Shown: positions 8,466 to 18,075, counted from the first letter of the stretch. The stretch is DNA of 64,000 nucleotides from Bacteroidota bacterium (GCA_023429135.1 JAEYWD010000102.1:124001-188000); one strand, 5' to 3'. Numbers and translations: made by a program. Notes: a model not told the origin generated them from the letters alone.

Positions 8466-10946
8466 TTATTTATTCAGTTCCTTATCCGCCGCTAACACCA
8501 GAAACATAAAATTCGAAGAGCCTCCTCCCAGAACATATTCTCCCTGTTGCCACAAGTATGGAAATTCTTTCAGCTCCGGATAATCAGGACGTATTAAGGC
8601 AGTACCCGAAACAACACCGCCTGGGATATAGGAGTAATCGGCACGATTGTACCCATAAGCTACTGTCTGAGACCTTGATCCTACACCAGAAGCAAATGAA
8701 GCGGTATTGTCGCCTGGGTGACAACCCAAAATGAAATTTAAAGCGTTCAGCATATATTCCTTGGGAATGATATCAGGGAAAGAGTTATGAAGGAAATACT
8801 GCCTCACACCAAATTCCTGGATATTCCAGCCGGCACCCCATATATGTGGCCTGTATGGAACACCATAAGGAGTTTCCTTTTCCTCCAGGGCGATCTTTTT
8901 AGCTAATTCTGCTACGGAACTTTTCACCGAACTTTCGAAAGCCTGATTATTGATGAATGACAAGGCCCGTCCAATAATCCACCCAAGAGAAGCGATATTC
9001 GAAGTAACCGTTTTTTCGTTGGCAACAATATAATCTTTATATTCATTCTTCTTTGTTGATATCAATAACTCAATGGCAGCATGTACTTTCTCTACTTCAC
9101 TTCTTCTATCAGTTGAAGAAGTAATCCGGAAAAGTTCTTCAGAAATTCTCAGGCATTCCGAGGCAAGACCGTCGTTATACCCTTTCAGGGCCCTGGAGGC
9201 AGCAGCTAGATTTGCGCATGTTGATAACTCCCTGGTAGGATTACTTTCCGTAAAAACAAGACGATCGTCCGGTATTGCAGATTCATTTGCAGTTCGCTCT
9301 TTACCTTTAAGCTTCGGATTATAGATCAGATTATCGGTTTGGGTTGAAACGTCGCCCATCAGAACATACTGACTTAGCAAAGGACAAATTATACCCCGGT
9401 ATGAACGTCCGAGGTTTTTATACCCGGCAACAACCGTCAATGCACCATGCTCAATTTGCTGAAGAATATCCTGTTTGCCATCTGGTTGGTGAATCTCAAC
9501 CAAATGATTATCCTGATCGATCAATGTGTTATCATGATCCATTTTAAAAGCCTCGTAAGCCAGACTGAGAATATAAACTTCTCCTGCCTGCGATTCAACC
9601 CTTAGATCGTCGTCACCGGCGTCGTGCCAGCCACCTACATTCAGACCGGGTACCGGTTCCAAAGGCTTATATTTTGTGAGTGTGGAAGGACCTTGTACAT
9701 ACCCATCGAAATGATTCGTATCAACGGGAGCCATCAGGGCATCGTCCATATGACAGAGTCCGTGCCATACCCTGTATTTTTCGTTTACCCGCATGTGACA
9801 CATCTGAATGGGTAAAAAGTACTCCAGAACTGGTTGCCACACATGACGCTTAAAAACCTCAGGTGAAATACGAAATGCATTTGTTTTATAATTGCCATAG
9901 CTTACATAATACATTCCTTCGTCCTTAACAGAAGTAAATTCGAACCTGTAATAACGGTAGCGAAGAAAATCGCCCCACTGGACAGGACTAGAAGCAATAA
10001 CTTTTTGGGGAGTGCCATTCTCCAAGAGTTTGTACAAAACAGCCTGAGCCCCAACCTTATCATTTTTATCAGTTTCGATGATGGCAATTTTTTGCTGGGC
10101 AGGGTGATACCCAATTTGTGAAACCTGAACCACCGGCTTATACTTCCATCCGGGAATGGTGTTAGGAGTAATCACCCATTTAATAGCTTCTTTAGTAGCA
10201 CCCGCAGGTACAAGCGACCGAACCACAAACCAACCGTTATTATGTTTATTGCGGCCATCGAGTAACTGTAGATCGCCTGTTAAACTTTCTATAGCCATGC
10301 GCAATTCATCGCTTTCAGGAGCCACAACCAGCTTTTTACCATTTCCATAAGCCACAGGCTGAACTTCCTGTTTATCGTCTACCTGCACCGGGCCATTTGC
10401 CTGACGGGGAAAAATTCCGGACTTCCCACCCAATAGCCACGATTTACCGAAATAACTTACCGGAAAAAGCTCAAAGTTAAATCCGACCTTACCAATCCAT
10501 TCTTTGGGAAGTGCCCGGTCAAGATCTACCGAAACAATCACGGAATTTCCCTGAGTGGTTACTCTAACGGTATAATTAAAATACAAATCGGGATAAGTAA
10601 TCGGATTAAAACCTTTACGATGACGGGAGGAGTCGGGAAAAGTCAATGTAACCCTGATTTCGTTTTTGGCTTTATCCACAACGCGCGATTGCTGCTTTGG
10701 AATTGGAGCCCATTGTCCGGGAGTGGGTTCAAGGCGAATATCGCCATTGGTAGCCACACGAACTCCATTTTGGATGATACCAACACCTCCCTGGTGACCT
10801 TCGGGATATATATCCTGAAACACCATCACATTCAGACCCGCTTTTTCAAAATATTCCTTATCATTTAATTTAATTGTTTCCTGTGAATGAAGTTTGAGGA
10901 AACCGGAAAATGCCAAAGCTATGCACAGAAGATTCGCTTTATTCAT
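8466..10946 (-). CDS. secreted glycoside hydrolase family 9 protein (endoglucanase-like)
   Basis: An 826-residue exported glycosidase, probably acting on beta-1,4-glucans or related plant or algal polymers. A signal peptide (about 1-21) is followed by an N-terminal beta-rich region (to about 265), an Ig-like CelD_N domain (about 275-365, starting VVQVSQIGYHP) and an (alpha/alpha)6 GH9 catalytic domain. The catalytic Asp pair is in GGWHDAGDDD (Asp442 and Asp445); the probable acid is Glu803 in QGEYVLGGG. The His/Arg-type motif region appears as GVGSRSQTVAYGYNRADYS. The gene stands alone, with no SusC/SusD pair beside it, so it is not part of a classical polysaccharide locus here. A LacI-type operator lies 59 bp upstream. 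Substrate preference cannot be read from the sequence. Confidence 0.9.
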   Translation of the reverse strand: MNKANLLCIALAFSGFLKLHSQETIKLNDKEYFEKAGLNVMVFQDIYPEGHQGGVGIIQNGVRVATNGDIRLEPTPGQWAPIPKQQSRVVDKAKNEIRVTLTFPDSSRHRKGFNPITYPDLYFNYTVRVTTQGNSVIVSVDLDRALPKEWIGKVGFNFELFPVSYFGKSWLLGGKSGIFPRQANGPVQVDDKQEVQPVAYGNGKKLVVAPESDELRMAIESLTGDLQLLDGRNKHNNGWFVVRSLVPAGATKEAIKWVITPNTIPGWKYKPVVQVSQIGYHPAQQKIAIIETDKNDKVGAQAVLYKLLENGTPQKVIASSPVQWGDFLRYRYYRFEFTSVKDEGMYYVSYGNYKTNAFRISPEVFKRHVWQPVLEYFLPIQMCHMRVNEKYRVWHGLCHMDDALMAPVDTNHFDGYVQGPSTLTKYKPLEPVPGLNVGGWHDAGDDDLRVESQAGEVYILSLAYEAFKMDHDNTLIDQDNHLVEIHQPDGKQDILQQIEHGALTVVAGYKNLGRSYRGIICPLLSQYVLMGDVSTQTDNLIYNPKLKGKERTANESAIPDDRLVFTESNPTRELSTCANLAAASRALKGYNDGLASECLRISEELFRITSSTDRRSEVEKVHAAIELLISTKKNEYKDYIVANEKTVTSNIASLGWIIGRALSFINNQAFESSVKSSVAELAKKIALEEKETPYGVPYRPHIWGAGWNIQEFGVRQYFLHNSFPDIIPKEYMLNALNFILGCHPGDNTASFASGVGSRSQTVAYGYNRADYSYIPGGVVSGTALIRPDYPELKEFPYLWQQGEYVLGGGSSNFMFLVLAADKELNK

Positions 10947-11004
10947 AAAAAGATGAGTTAGTTAATACTGTTTCAATGAGGCATAAAGATAAATAAATTT
11001 TTAG

Positions 11005-11020
11005 TTGCAAACGATTGCAA
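11005..11020. promoter_or_regulatory. LacI/CcpA-family-type operator upstream of the GH9 gene
   Basis: TTGCAAACGATTGCAA is a 16-bp palindrome with one mismatch and a central CG, the typical shape of LacI-family operators. It is 59 bp before the GH9 start codon, in range for control of that gene. No LacI-family regulator is encoded in the window. Confidence 0.5.
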
Positions 11021-11085
11021 TTAAAAAAATCCATAATCGGACGCGCTGATTAACCTGTGCTCGATGTAAGAAATTACACAAAAAT

Positions 11086-11235
11086 AAGGTAATAAGGTTA
11101 AATTTCATCTGGTCTCCATTGTACTAAGGTTGAAAACATTAATAAAAATAAGGTTTTCAGAAAAGAAACCTTATTTACAATCCGCTTAACCTTAATAGAA
11201 AAAATTACCACACACCAAACTAAACCTTATTACCT
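11086..11235. repeat. nested inverted repeats (150 bp) in the GH9-phzF intergenic region
   Basis: Three concentric inverted pairs share the core AAGGTT/AACCTT. The outer pair is 13 bp (11087-11099 AGGTAATAAGGTT with 11223-11235). The middle pair is 7 bp (11124-11130 with 11188-11194). The inner hairpin is 11 bp (AAATAAGGTTT, 11146-11156, with 11166-11176). It fills most of the 327-bp gap between the GH9 start and the phzF stop. It is not a simple terminator; it resembles a small MITE-like or structured-RNA element. No coding frame is inside. Confidence 0.6.
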
Positions 11236-11273
11236 GGCATATAGTAAAAAATATTAAAATGAACTGACTTTAA

Positions 11274-12074
11274 TTAAGTATTTGAGTCTTCAGGGAGATA
11301 GATTTCGCCAACCATAAAAGTTTTGCACTCCCCTGAAATTTCTACCCGCTTCCCATTCATCTTGCAATTCAAAAATCCTTTACGGGAGGACAACTGAATT
11401 GCAGAGAGAGATTGTCTTTTTAACCTTTGCGACCAGTAAACCGCAAGGGTGGTATGCGCAGAACCGGTCACCGGATCCTCATCGATTCCCGATTGTGGCG
11501 CAAAAAACCTGGAAACAAAGTCACTTTCGGTACCAGGGGCGGTTACAATAACTCCCCGGGCATTTACAGAATTAAGCAGGCGAAAATCAGGATGGAGGTT
11601 TTCAATATCATGTTGAGATTCTAAAACAACCATATAATCAGTTTTGCCTTTCCAAATCTCATGAATATCAGTTCCAAATACTTCGGTAAATACTTTAAGG
11701 TTTTCAACTTTAATGATTTCATCGGCAGGAAAATCCAGAGTGAGTAGCCGTTCGGATTTGGTTACCATTAACTTGCCACTTCGGGAGTTAAATTCAATGA
11801 TATTTCCGGTATGAGCCAGATGATTAAAGTAAACATGAGCCGATGCCAACGTAGCGTGTCCGCATAAATCCACCTCCACAGCAGGGGTAAACCACCGGAT
11901 ACGAAATCCTCTAGTTTCTTCAACAATAAAGGCCGTTTCAGCAAGATTATTCTCAGCAGCGATTTGCTGCATCAAAGCGTCGGGAAGCCATTCGTCGAGG
12001 GGACAAACAGCAGCAGGATTACCGCCAAATAGTTTATTTGTAAAAGCATCGACCTGGAAAATAGGAATGACCAT
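11274..12074 (-). CDS. PhzF family isomerase
   Basis: Cytoplasmic two-lobed isomerase/epimerase of the PhzF/DAP-epimerase fold, 266 residues, typical length. The N-terminus (IFQVDAFTNKLFGGNPAAVC) and the catalytic glutamate in NNLAETAF (Glu46) are present. The second-lobe motifs are LCGHATLASAHV and GIDEDPVTGSAHTTLAVYW. There are no phenazine biosynthesis neighbours, so despite the family name phenazine production is not implied. Most bacterial members have unknown small-molecule substrates. It is the last gene of a minus-strand run; 69 bp separate it from the U32 gene upstream. Confidence 0.9.
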   Translation of the reverse strand: MVIPIFQVDAFTNKLFGGNPAAVCPLDEWLPDALMQQIAAENNLAETAFIVEETRGFRIRWFTPAVEVDLCGHATLASAHVYFNHLAHTGNIIEFNSRSGKLMVTKSERLLTLDFPADEIIKVENLKVFTEVFGTDIHEIWKGKTDYMVVLESQHDIENLHPDFRLLNSVNARGVIVTAPGTESDFVSRFFAPQSGIDEDPVTGSAHTTLAVYWSQRLKRQSLSAIQLSSRKGFLNCKMNGKRVEISGECKTFMVGEIYLPEDSNT

Positions 12075-12094
12075 AATGATTGGAATGTTTCAAC

Positions 12095-12102
12095 CAAAAT
12101 TA
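12095..12102 (-). promoter_or_regulatory. possible -7 promoter element for the phzF-type gene
   Basis: The reverse strand reads TAATTTTG, matching TAnnTTTG, 20 nt upstream of the start codon at 12074. It would allow transcription independent of the U32 gene. Confidence 0.35.
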
Positions 12103-12143
12103 CGAAATTTTGATGCAATAATGGTTTCTTAGGTCCGCTAAGC

Positions 12144-13394
12144 TTATTCCTTTTCGCCTACTTCGATTATTTTGTAGAGTTTATCGGAACGGCGCACGGC
12201 ATGTTCAACAGGAATCGAAAAACGCTCTCCTTTTTTTGTTTCGGGAACACTTGCCATATCCACCCTGATTTCTGCAACTTTCGTTTCAATTATGCCGGTT
12301 GTAGGTCCTGAAATGACGATCTCATCCCCTACCTTCAGTAACCCGGTTTCGTTTAAAAATTCGGCTACTTTCAGATTCGAAAAATAATTCATCCCTTTTC
12401 CAACATACACTTTCCGCTTGGTAGCCTTGGAACCATATGCACTGCTCCACTCGCCGAGCTTACGCCCCAGATAATAACCGTCCCAGAATCCACGATTGAA
12501 AACAGTCGAGAGGCGGGTCCTCCAATGATTGATCTTTTCAACCGAATAAGTATTATCGAGACAACTTTCCAAAGCTTCGCGATAACATTCTACTACCGTT
12601 TTAACATATTCGGCCGACCGGGCCCTTCCTTCAATTTTAAATACAGTTAAACCGGCATCGATTAACATATTAAAAAAGTCGATTGTACATAAATCTTTGG
12701 GAGACATTATGTATTGATTATCTACTTCAAGTTCGCGTTCCGTTTCCTTGTCCTTAACAGTATAGGCTCTGCGACAAAGTTGAAGACACGATCCTTTATT
12801 TGCAGACCGGTTGTATTCATGAAGACTCAGGTAACATTTTCCCGAAACAGCCATACATAAGGCCCCATGCACAAACATTTCGAGGCGCACAAGTTTTCCT
12901 GAAGGCCCTGTTATGTTTTCCTTCGCAATAGATTTTGCAATTCTTGCCACCTGCAGCAAACTAAGTTCACGAGCCAGAACAACAACATCGGCAAATTGAG
13001 CAAAGAATTTTACGGCTTCAAAATTGCTTACATTTTGCTGGGTCGAAATATGTACCTCAACCCCTTTGGAACGGGCATACTGAATTGCAGAAATATCAGA
13101 AGCGATCACTGCATCGACATTGTAGTGCTTTGCAGCATTGATGATGTCGTGCATCACCGGAATATCCTGATCGTAAAGTACTGAGTTAACCGTTATATAA
13201 GTTTTTATGTCAGCTTCGCGACAAATAGAAGTGATTTTAGCCAGATCGTCGAAAGTGAAATTTACAGTGGATTGGGAGCGCATATTCAGTTTATCGATCC
13301 CGAAATAAATTGAATCAGCACCAGCTTGAACGGCAGCCATAAGTGATTCCCAGGAACCAACTGGTGCCATAATTTCAAATTTTTTCCTTTCCAT
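12144..13394 (-). CDS. U32 family peptidase-like protein (TrhP/YegQ type)
   Basis: A 416-residue U32 protein. The family signature is complete: E-M-F-V-H-G-A-L-C, then four residues, G-K-C-Y-L-S, followed by a Cys-rich stretch (SCLQLCRRAY) that binds an iron-sulfur cluster in characterised relatives. The N-terminus (IMAPVGSWESLMAAVQAGAD) is typical of the TIM-barrel part, and the C-terminal beta domain (GDEIVISGPTTGIIE) follows. The closest characterised function is tRNA U34 hydroxylation (TrhP) or 23S rRNA C2501 hydroxylation (RlhA); which applies cannot be decided here. Protease activity is historical and doubtful. It is transcribed in the same direction as the kinase gene 94 bp upstream. 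Confidence 0.85.
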   Translation of the reverse strand: MERKKFEIMAPVGSWESLMAAVQAGADSIYFGIDKLNMRSQSTVNFTFDDLAKITSICREADIKTYITVNSVLYDQDIPVMHDIINAAKHYNVDAVIASDISAIQYARSKGVEVHISTQQNVSNFEAVKFFAQFADVVVLARELSLLQVARIAKSIAKENITGPSGKLVRLEMFVHGALCMAVSGKCYLSLHEYNRSANKGSCLQLCRRAYTVKDKETERELEVDNQYIMSPKDLCTIDFFNMLIDAGLTVFKIEGRARSAEYVKTVVECYREALESCLDNTYSVEKINHWRTRLSTVFNRGFWDGYYLGRKLGEWSSAYGSKATKRKVYVGKGMNYFSNLKVAEFLNETGLLKVGDEIVISGPTTGIIETKVAEIRVDMASVPETKKGERFSIPVEHAVRRSDKLYKIIEVGEKE

Positions 13395-13488
13395 TAACTT
13401 GGTATAATAATTAAAAATAGCCTATTGAAACAGAAGTGTATACGAAAAGAAAAAATATAAGTTAGATATTTGAACACTGTCTAATAAA

Positions 13489-14658
13489 TTAAAGTGATTT
13501 CTTCAATATAATCCTAAAAGTAGTTCCTTTGTCAATTTCCGATTGCAGGACAAAGATCCTTCCTTTATGATACATTTCAATAATCCGCTTTGCCAAAGAC
13601 AGACCAAGACCCCACCCACGTGACTTGGTTGTATAACCTGGTTTAAAAACTGTTTTGAATAGCTTTTTGGGAATACCTTTACCTGAATCAGCAATATCAA
13701 TAAAAACTTCATCTTTCACCTCCTGAACGCTGATTCGCAGGAGCCCCTCCCCGTGCATGGCATCGAGCGAATTTTTTAACAGATTCTCAATCACCCATTC
13801 AAACAAGGAAATATTCAGCGGAAGAATGATATTATCGTTACTAAGCTTAAGTTGAATCTGCGATTTATACGAGCTCCGGTTTTTGATATAGTCGATCACA
13901 TTTTCGAGCACCAACCGGAGATTTACAGGGCCCATCTTTGGCTGTGACCCAATTTTGGAAAACCTGTCGGTTATAATTTTCAACCTGTTCACATCCTTCT
14001 CCAGCTCTGCAATGATGGCTTCATCCTTCACATGATAACGCAAAACCTCAACCCATGCACTTAGTGATGATGCCGGTGTTCCCAACTGATGCGCCGTTTC
14101 CTTCGACAGACCAACCCAAACCTGATTCTGCTCGGCATGTCGCGACTGGCTGAAAGCAAAATAAGCTACAAGAATAAACATAATTATCAATGCTAACTGG
14201 ACATAGGGATACCAGGTAAGCATAGTGAGGATAGTGGATTCTTTGTAATAAATAAAATTCTTTTTCCCGTTGTTCAGCAGAACCTGTATGGGAGGGTTCT
14301 GTTCTTTCATAATGCTGAGCTGCTTTTCCAGATAACCGGGTTTTAGGCTTTTAATACTATCCAAATTACGTGAAAGCATGTTTCCCTCACTGTCAATCAA
14401 AATTACCGGAACAGTAGTGTTATTCTGAATTACCTGAGTAAGATAAAGGTTCAACGCCGGACTGGCAGTTTCTTCCTGAGCAATGAGAGAAGTTGCTTCT
14501 GCCCAGAGCTGAACTTTTTTTTGTTCCTCCTTCGAAAGCGTTTCAATTAAGTTATTGGTGTAAAAAAGCGAGCCGATGCCAATAAGTATGGCCAACAGGA
14601 AAAGAACCATTTTCCATCGCTGCTTTTTGACGTAAATATTTAATCCTCCCATTTTCAT
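13489..14658 (-). CDS. membrane sensor histidine kinase without an adjacent response regulator
   Basis: A 389-residue kinase. Two membrane helices (about 15-33 and about 150-172) bracket a roughly 115-residue periplasmic sensor domain. The HisKA-type phosphorylation site is in KETAHQLGTPASSL, a variant typical of Bacteroidota kinases. The N box (ENLLKNSLDAM), G1 (DSGKGIP) and G2 (GWGLGLSLAKRI) of the ATPase domain are complete. Its ATG overlaps the stop of the AsmA gene (ATGA), showing translational coupling. No receiver or regulator gene is adjacent, so it is an orphan here. The coupling suggests it senses envelope conditions, but that is an inference. Confidence 0.9.
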   Translation of the reverse strand: MKMGGLNIYVKKQRWKMVLFLLAILIGIGSLFYTNNLIETLSKEEQKKVQLWAEATSLIAQEETASPALNLYLTQVIQNNTTVPVILIDSEGNMLSRNLDSIKSLKPGYLEKQLSIMKEQNPPIQVLLNNGKKNFIYYKESTILTMLTWYPYVQLALIIMFILVAYFAFSQSRHAEQNQVWVGLSKETAHQLGTPASSLSAWVEVLRYHVKDEAIIAELEKDVNRLKIITDRFSKIGSQPKMGPVNLRLVLENVIDYIKNRSSYKSQIQLKLSNDNIILPLNISLFEWVIENLLKNSLDAMHGEGLLRISVQEVKDEVFIDIADSGKGIPKKLFKTVFKPGYTTKSRGWGLGLSLAKRIIEMYHKGRIFVLQSEIDKGTTFRIILKKSL

Positions 14659-17285
14659 TCAAATTCTACCTGAAACCCTTCTTTTTCCTCAAAGGTTTTT
14701 TTCTTCTTTTTTGCAGGTTGTTCAGTCTGGGTTTTGTCCTGAGCAGGTTTTTCATCCCATTCTAAATTAAATTTTTGAGTAGTCTTAGATTTAGTAACTG
14801 TTGAATCACTTTTATACATTCCAAACTCTTCCTTAAAAATACTTTTTAGTTCGCGTCTCTGTCCCTGCATGCTTTCTTTGATGATATCCTTCAAACCCTT
14901 TGTATCGTAACTGATTTTATAATCGCTGTTATATCCGACTATGATTAGTGGAATTTTTGTCTTTCCAAGACCATCATCCTCCACTATACCAAACTCACTA
15001 TTTTCCTTTTTATTTTGTTTGGCCTTACGGGCAAGTACTTCCGAAAGCAACACATTGATACGATAAGTATAATGATTATCGAAATCGTGAACTCCACTGC
15101 CGGTGATGTTAAAAGCAGAAGAATTTATATCCATCTGTGGAATAATGATCTGGGAATGACGAATAAATACCTGATTTTTTAAGTTTGAGAATTTGATATC
15201 CTTTAATTCGGATAACGCAATGAATTTCGATAATCCCATTAATGGCTCAAAATTAATAAGTTCTCCATTAGCAATTTCAATGTTACTTTCAACAAGAACA
15301 GTATTTTTATTGAGATTCATTTGATTGTCCCATTCACACGAAACAAGGATATCACCATTTAGATTCCCTTTTAAATGATTGTCACGCAAAATATTCTGAC
15401 CAAAATTATCGAAAACATAAAACAATTGCTTAATATCGATTTTCTTCAGCGACGTATGCCCCTTTACCAGGAGGTTAGAGTTTCCATCGAGCATAACCCC
15501 TCCGTTACCTGAGACCTTTCCGTTCATGGTTTCGAAAAAAACAGAATTCATCACATACATGCCCGGCTTATAATTAACCTTTGCAAGAGCATTTTTTGCT
15601 TTAAACTTCTTCAGGGTAAAATTGCTGACGCTCACATTTAGTTCCGCCATTAAATTTTCAGGGAACAACATACGGGCATCGTATTTACCGGTGGAGACCT
15701 TTTTAGTATCCTTCTCGAAATACTTCGATAAATCGAGATTCTGGGATCGTAGCTCTGCCCTGAGACTCAGCGAAGTGTTTTGTTTGAGAAGATAAGGAAC
15801 CACATTTGTTAAGCGACCTTTGATAAAGAAATCGTTGTGATCAATTTTCAATGAAAGATATTCAAACTGAAAATCGTCGCCAAACGTGATCTCGCTGTTA
15901 ATTTCATTGTAGAGATAATTGGAATTTTTAAGTTTGAGCCTTGCATTGTTAATATTTGCACTGCCAGCGATTCTGAAACTTCTTATATTCTCGCGCTTAA
16001 AATTAGAAGCATTTTTGAATCCGGCCTGCAGATTAACTTCTCCTTTAAGCTGTCCCTCGAGATTTTCAATTGTATCCACCGAAAGAAACTTTCGCACTTT
16101 CCCAAGATCAATAGTAGTTTTAAGATCGAGGCTAACTAAAGGACTTTCAAAATTTGCGTATGAGAAACTGCCGTTTATCTGCCCGCTTTCAAGTGACGAC
16201 CGGAAGCTGGTTACACTAAAAGAACTTGTAGAACTGCTATTTTGAGAACCATTGGTATAATTACCTGAACAATTCACACCCGTTAACCGGATATTGGTTT
16301 TGGTTTGCCTTATGGACCCATTCCGCAGCGTAAAGTTAAGTTCCACATGAGGCAAATTTTTTCCATAAGTTTTCCCTGTGATTGATAACACCAGACTTGT
16401 TTTACCTTTACTGTCGAAGTCGCTGATATACTTCTGGTATTCATCGGGTACAAGGCGCTGAAAACCAGCCAGACTTGCATCATTAGCTTTCGCTAGAAGA
16501 TCCATTTCGGATTTGTCGTTATTGGAGAAAACCATTTTAAAATCAAGGTCAATTCCTTCGATATCCAATAATGAAGATTCGATCCGGTAAATATCTCCTT
16601 TTCGTTTTAATGTTAAAACTGATTTTAATTTTCTGTTTTGAAGATACTCAATCTGATGTACTAAAAGATGATTTGAGACAACATCAAATCCAATTTCGAA
16701 ATCGTAAACATCAGCTTCAATAAGACCTTTTAGCTTAATTTCACTGGCAAAGCCGCCAAGCTTAATATCATGTTTCAGATCCGAATAATTATATTTAAAA
16801 TTCTTCAACAAAATAGCAGAAAGATTAATAGCAGACGTTTTACCACCCTCCCCGCCTTTCTTAAAGACATCGAAGTTCTGAACACCATTTTTATCAACAA
16901 CCAGGTTAAGCTCTCCATCTTGAGCAACTATTCGACGTATGGAATAATCCTTAAAAAGCAGCTTGAGAATATTGATTTCAACATAGATGTTTTTACAGGT
17001 AATCAGGTTTTTTTCGTTGATTTCAAGTTTAGCAGGAAAATCCTTGTTCTGCTTAATTACCACATCGTTAAAAACTACGGCTGCATTGGGGAATCGTTTG
17101 AAAATAGAAAATTCGGCCTTTTTAACCGAGACTTCCGTATTGAGATTCTCGTTTATTTTTTTAATAACAAAAGCGGTAATACTGTCACCAAAAAGAACAG
17201 ATACCGTAATCATTGCTGCAAGAAATACGCCTAAAATAACTCCGGAGATAACCAGAATCTTCTTAGTTCTCCCTGAAAAACCCAT
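14655..17285 (-). CDS. AsmA family protein
   Basis: An 876-residue, largely periplasmic protein anchored by one N-terminal helix (about 9-31, ILVISGVILGVFLAAM). The N-terminal AsmA region begins NTEVSVKKAEFSIFKRFPNAAV, the hallmark of the family, and the remainder is repetitive beta-strand sequence like that of the bridge-like lipid-transport proteins (AsmA/TamB group). A C-terminal charged tail contains lysine-rich stretches. Family members influence outer-membrane lipid homeostasis. It follows pepE by 13 bp and overlaps the histidine kinase gene by 4 bp, so the three genes very likely form one transcript. Confidence 0.88.
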   Translation of the reverse strand: MGFSGRTKKILVISGVILGVFLAAMITVSVLFGDSITAFVIKKINENLNTEVSVKKAEFSIFKRFPNAAVVFNDVVIKQNKDFPAKLEINEKNLITCKNIYVEINILKLLFKDYSIRRIVAQDGELNLVVDKNGVQNFDVFKKGGEGGKTSAINLSAILLKNFKYNYSDLKHDIKLGGFASEIKLKGLIEADVYDFEIGFDVVSNHLLVHQIEYLQNRKLKSVLTLKRKGDIYRIESSLLDIEGIDLDFKMVFSNNDKSEMDLLAKANDASLAGFQRLVPDEYQKYISDFDSKGKTSLVLSITGKTYGKNLPHVELNFTLRNGSIRQTKTNIRLTGVNCSGNYTNGSQNSSSTSSFSVTSFRSSLESGQINGSFSYANFESPLVSLDLKTTIDLGKVRKFLSVDTIENLEGQLKGEVNLQAGFKNASNFKRENIRSFRIAGSANINNARLKLKNSNYLYNEINSEITFGDDFQFEYLSLKIDHNDFFIKGRLTNVVPYLLKQNTSLSLRAELRSQNLDLSKYFEKDTKKVSTGKYDARMLFPENLMAELNVSVSNFTLKKFKAKNALAKVNYKPGMYVMNSVFFETMNGKVSGNGGVMLDGNSNLLVKGHTSLKKIDIKQLFYVFDNFGQNILRDNHLKGNLNGDILVSCEWDNQMNLNKNTVLVESNIEIANGELINFEPLMGLSKFIALSELKDIKFSNLKNQVFIRHSQIIIPQMDINSSAFNITGSGVHDFDNHYTYRINVLLSEVLARKAKQNKKENSEFGIVEDDGLGKTKIPLIIVGYNSDYKISYDTKGLKDIIKESMQGQRRELKSIFKEEFGMYKSDSTVTKSKTTQKFNLEWDEKPAQDKTQTEQPAKKKKKTFEEKEGFQVEFE

Positions 17286-17298
17286 TCACCAAAAAGTT

Positions 17299-18003
17299 TT
17301 AAAATAAAAAGGTCAGCGAATCTCCCGACTTAAACTCTACAGGTGCTGTATTATATTCAAACAATTTTGCTCCTGTGCCAAGAAGTTCTGCCTTATGTTT
17401 AGAGTATTGAATTAACGCTCCTTCCCTCAAGCCTAGTACTTTTTTAGAGCGATTTATTTCAAGATATTCATGAATTCGGGCTTCGCGGGTTTCACCTCCA
17501 TGGTTGGGAATAACAGCATCTGTATAATGCGGGTTAATCTGAAAAGGGATAAGATTTAGCGCATCAAAAGAAACAGGCTGAATAATAGGCATATCATTGG
17601 TAGTACAAATAGTAGGACAAGCCACATTTGAACCTGCACTCCATCCGATAAACGGAGTACCCGAAAGAACCTTTTTACGGATAGGTTCTATAACGTCAAA
17701 TTTGTGTAAATGATGAATCAGGTTAAATGTATTGCCCCCACCTACAACTATTACCTCGGCTTCTTCAACCGCTTTCAGGATATTATCCGAATGATGCACT
17801 GAAACGAGGGTATGCCCCATTTCTTCGAATTTGTCGCGTACTCTTTGTTCATAATCTCCCCACGAAACAGTTACTCCTGCATATGGAAAAAATAAACAGT
17901 TTTTACGACCGCCATGCGATAAAAAATCGCTGATGTACGGAACGGGAAATTCAAAATACTTTTGACCGTAATTGGTTGAATTACTTAACAACAGCAGATT
18001 CAT
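17299..18003 (-). CDS. pepE: dipeptidase PepE (peptidase S51)
   Basis: Cytoplasmic aspartyl dipeptidase, 234 residues, as in the E. coli enzyme (229). The nucleophile elbow is GWSAGSN with Ser122. The motif VVGGGNTFNLIHHL and the His/Asp region FQINPHYTD are also intact. The enzyme cleaves dipeptides with N-terminal Asp. It is the first gene of the pepE-asmA-kinase run; a possible -7 element is 65 nt upstream. Its pairing with an AsmA gene is probably incidental. Confidence 0.93.
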   Translation of the reverse strand: MNLLLLSNSTNYGQKYFEFPVPYISDFLSHGGRKNCLFFPYAGVTVSWGDYEQRVRDKFEEMGHTLVSVHHSDNILKAVEEAEVIVVGGGNTFNLIHHLHKFDVIEPIRKKVLSGTPFIGWSAGSNVACPTICTTNDMPIIQPVSFDALNLIPFQINPHYTDAVIPNHGGETREARIHEYLEINRSKKVLGLREGALIQYSKHKAELLGTGAKLFEYNTAPVEFKSGDSLTFLF

Positions 18004-18067
18004 AAGAATTGATTTAGTTATAAAGTCCCGACCACCGGATTACCACATCCAAAAGTCAAAACATATA

Positions 18068-18075
18068 CAAAAGTA
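18068..18075 (-). promoter_or_regulatory. possible -7 promoter element for the pepE operon
   Basis: The reverse strand reads TACTTTTG (TAnnTTTG), 65 nt before the pepE start. It sits inside an imperfect inverted repeat with 7-bp arms AAACATA/TATGTTT around 18058-18080. Confidence 0.35.

Noticed and set aside
11274..12074. Phenazine biosynthesis
   Set aside because: The PhzF-type protein occurs alone; no other phz genes are present, and the family is broad.
16770..17234. 154-residue plus-strand reading frame opposite the AsmA gene
   Set aside because: Low-complexity Ile/Lys/Asn-rich translation with no family resemblance, antisense to a clear protein. A shadow frame.
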